Below, piece by piece: positions 59,758 through 60,312 of a DNA stretch of 60,312 nucleotides. The stretch spans positions 1 through 60,312 of the forward strand of contig ONDA01000015.1 of assembly GCA_900316475.1 (NCBI GenBank), in the 5' to 3' direction. The stretch comes from an uncultured Prevotellaceae bacterium (lineage in GTDB: Bacteria; Bacteroidota; Bacteroidia; Bacteroidales; Bacteroidaceae). Each line of letters begins with the position of its first letter. Within the stretch, counting starts at the first letter, position 1. Both the position numbers and the translations under genes were made by a program. The notes beneath the pieces were generated by a model. It ran no database searches and was not told the origin of the DNA. It was given only the letters and a program-made list of their open reading frames with translations.

Positions 59758-60312
59758 TCAATGAGGTTTCTGATCATTTCGGCACCTTCCGTAGTCCAGA
59801 CGAGATAGTAGCGCCGTTTCTTCTCGCCCTCCAATGAGTAGTAGTGGAAAGCTCTGTCCTGAGCCAGTCCGCGTCCGTCGTACTCCTGCGTCAGCTTGTA
59901 GCGTCCGCCGTTCCAGAACTGTACGCCCGCCGCCACCAGCAGCTTGTTCAGTTCCTTCACCTCCATCTCCAGCATCCGGGCCACCTCGCCCGCCGTCATG
60001 CAACCGTCGCTCGGCAGGTTCTCGCCCGCTATCTGCTGCCGACGTATGGCGTCGCCCTGCTGCAGAATCTCCCGCTCCGTCACTAACAGCCGCTGTCCGG
60101 TAGCCAACTTTTCACTCTTCACTTTTCGCTTCTCACGTTCCAGCTCTTCCCAACGGAGCACCAGCCGTGCGCGCGCCACGTCGTTGAACTTCGTGGCGAT
60201 GTAGAGACATTCTGTTTTCGAGAGAGAGTAACAAGGGCGTTGCTCGCCCTTGGAGTCCGTGTAAGCAACGAGCGCAAAATTGCGCCCGTTAACCTTTTCC
60301 CAGGCAGGCTCC
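59751..60312 (-). CDS. Rha/KilAC phage regulatory protein (5' end outside the window)
   Basis: At least 186 residues, open to the right edge. From the edge the frame reads AWEKVNGRNFALVAYTDSKGEQRPCYSLSKTECLYIATKFNDVARARLVLRWEEL, the Rha N-terminal domain, followed by a short coil and a KilAC-type C-terminal domain (CMTAGEVARMLEMEVKELNKLLVAAGVQFWNGGRYKLTQEYDGRGLAQDRAFHYY...YLVWTTEGAEMIRNLI). Such proteins are phage regulators or antirepressors. It would head the leftward cluster. The first residues are missing. It is the intact relative of the remnant at 159-503; about 60% of the shared block is identical by eye. Confidence 0.88.
   Translation of the reverse strand, partial: EPAWEKVNGRNFALVAYTDSKGEQRPCYSLSKTECLYIATKFNDVARARLVLRWEELEREKRKVKSEKLATGQRLLVTEREILQQGDAIRRQQIAGENLPSDGCMTAGEVARMLEMEVKELNKLLVAAGVQFWNGGRYKLTQEYDGRGLAQDRAFHYYSLEGEKKRRYYLVWTTEGAEMIRNLIEH

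Overview
The window is a chromosomal segment of a member of the Bacteroidales, most likely Prevotella or a close relative. Support comes from the many promoters of the Bacteroidota type (TAnnTTTG near -7, often with TTTG 19 bases upstream), the scarcity of Shine-Dalgarno sites, a fused FeoA-FeoB, a complete Na+-translocating NqrA-F operon, split methylmalonyl-CoA mutase, and the Bacteroidales-only 'smalltalk' small protein. I saw no rRNA, tRNA or CRISPR array by reading.

Layout. 1-3144 is a decayed accessory stretch: a truncated phage Rha-type regulator, an antitoxin/PIN toxin pair, a BRO-N antirepressor fragment caught between palindromic elements, nested inverted repeats and a 23-bp tandem array. 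3145-18553 is ordinary chromosome: MORN protein, YhcH-like protein, glycogen branching enzyme, a membrane protein, a twin ABC ATPase with RuvC, FeoAB, and a tamB-nhaC operon. 18729-27615 is a sodium-bioenergetics block: nqrABCDEF, a broken solute-binding gene, nhaD and an ATPase/CYTH gene. 27763-34251 is a leftward operon phoH-purC-menG-aroE-TPM-lemA-purM, divergent from a DUF5715-like gene. 35766-39793 holds mutA-mutB (succinate/propionate interconversion). 39888-46785 is a leftward operon glnS-TPR-dedA-manC-gmd-fcl that makes GDP-L-fucose. 47109-54957 holds two envelope proteins, mltG, an OmpH-like protein, a DbpA-type RNA helicase and serC/serA, with a four-helix-bundle cassette inserted between serC and serA. 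55170-60312 is a leftward phage-like accessory cluster: Rha/KilAC regulator, two unknowns, a VirE-N/BT4734-type primase-helicase protein, an M15 peptidase, an HU-like protein and smalltalk.

The most unusual signal is a set of small inverted-repeat elements. (1) A family whose ends are built from 7-bp tandem units (ATTGACC/ATTGAAC). One copy encloses only a four-helix-bundle (S23/Avd-like) gene. Two ORF-less copies, inverted relative to each other, sit in frame inside the neighbouring RNA helicase. (2) A GC-rich palindromic element of about 95 bp inserted in frame in both feoAB and the primase-helicase gene, giving two unrelated proteins the same ~30-residue linker peptide. (3) A nested palindrome family (ACTATGAATGT... 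and GTTACAA ends) at 1976, 2358 and 55039. (4) Analogous inverted repeats with 8-9 bp units at 552-681 and 35159-35352. In-frame copies all fall in interdomain linkers, reminiscent of Rickettsia palindromic elements. The four-helix-bundle cassette is a plausible autonomous partner for the ORF-less copies; that link is inference.
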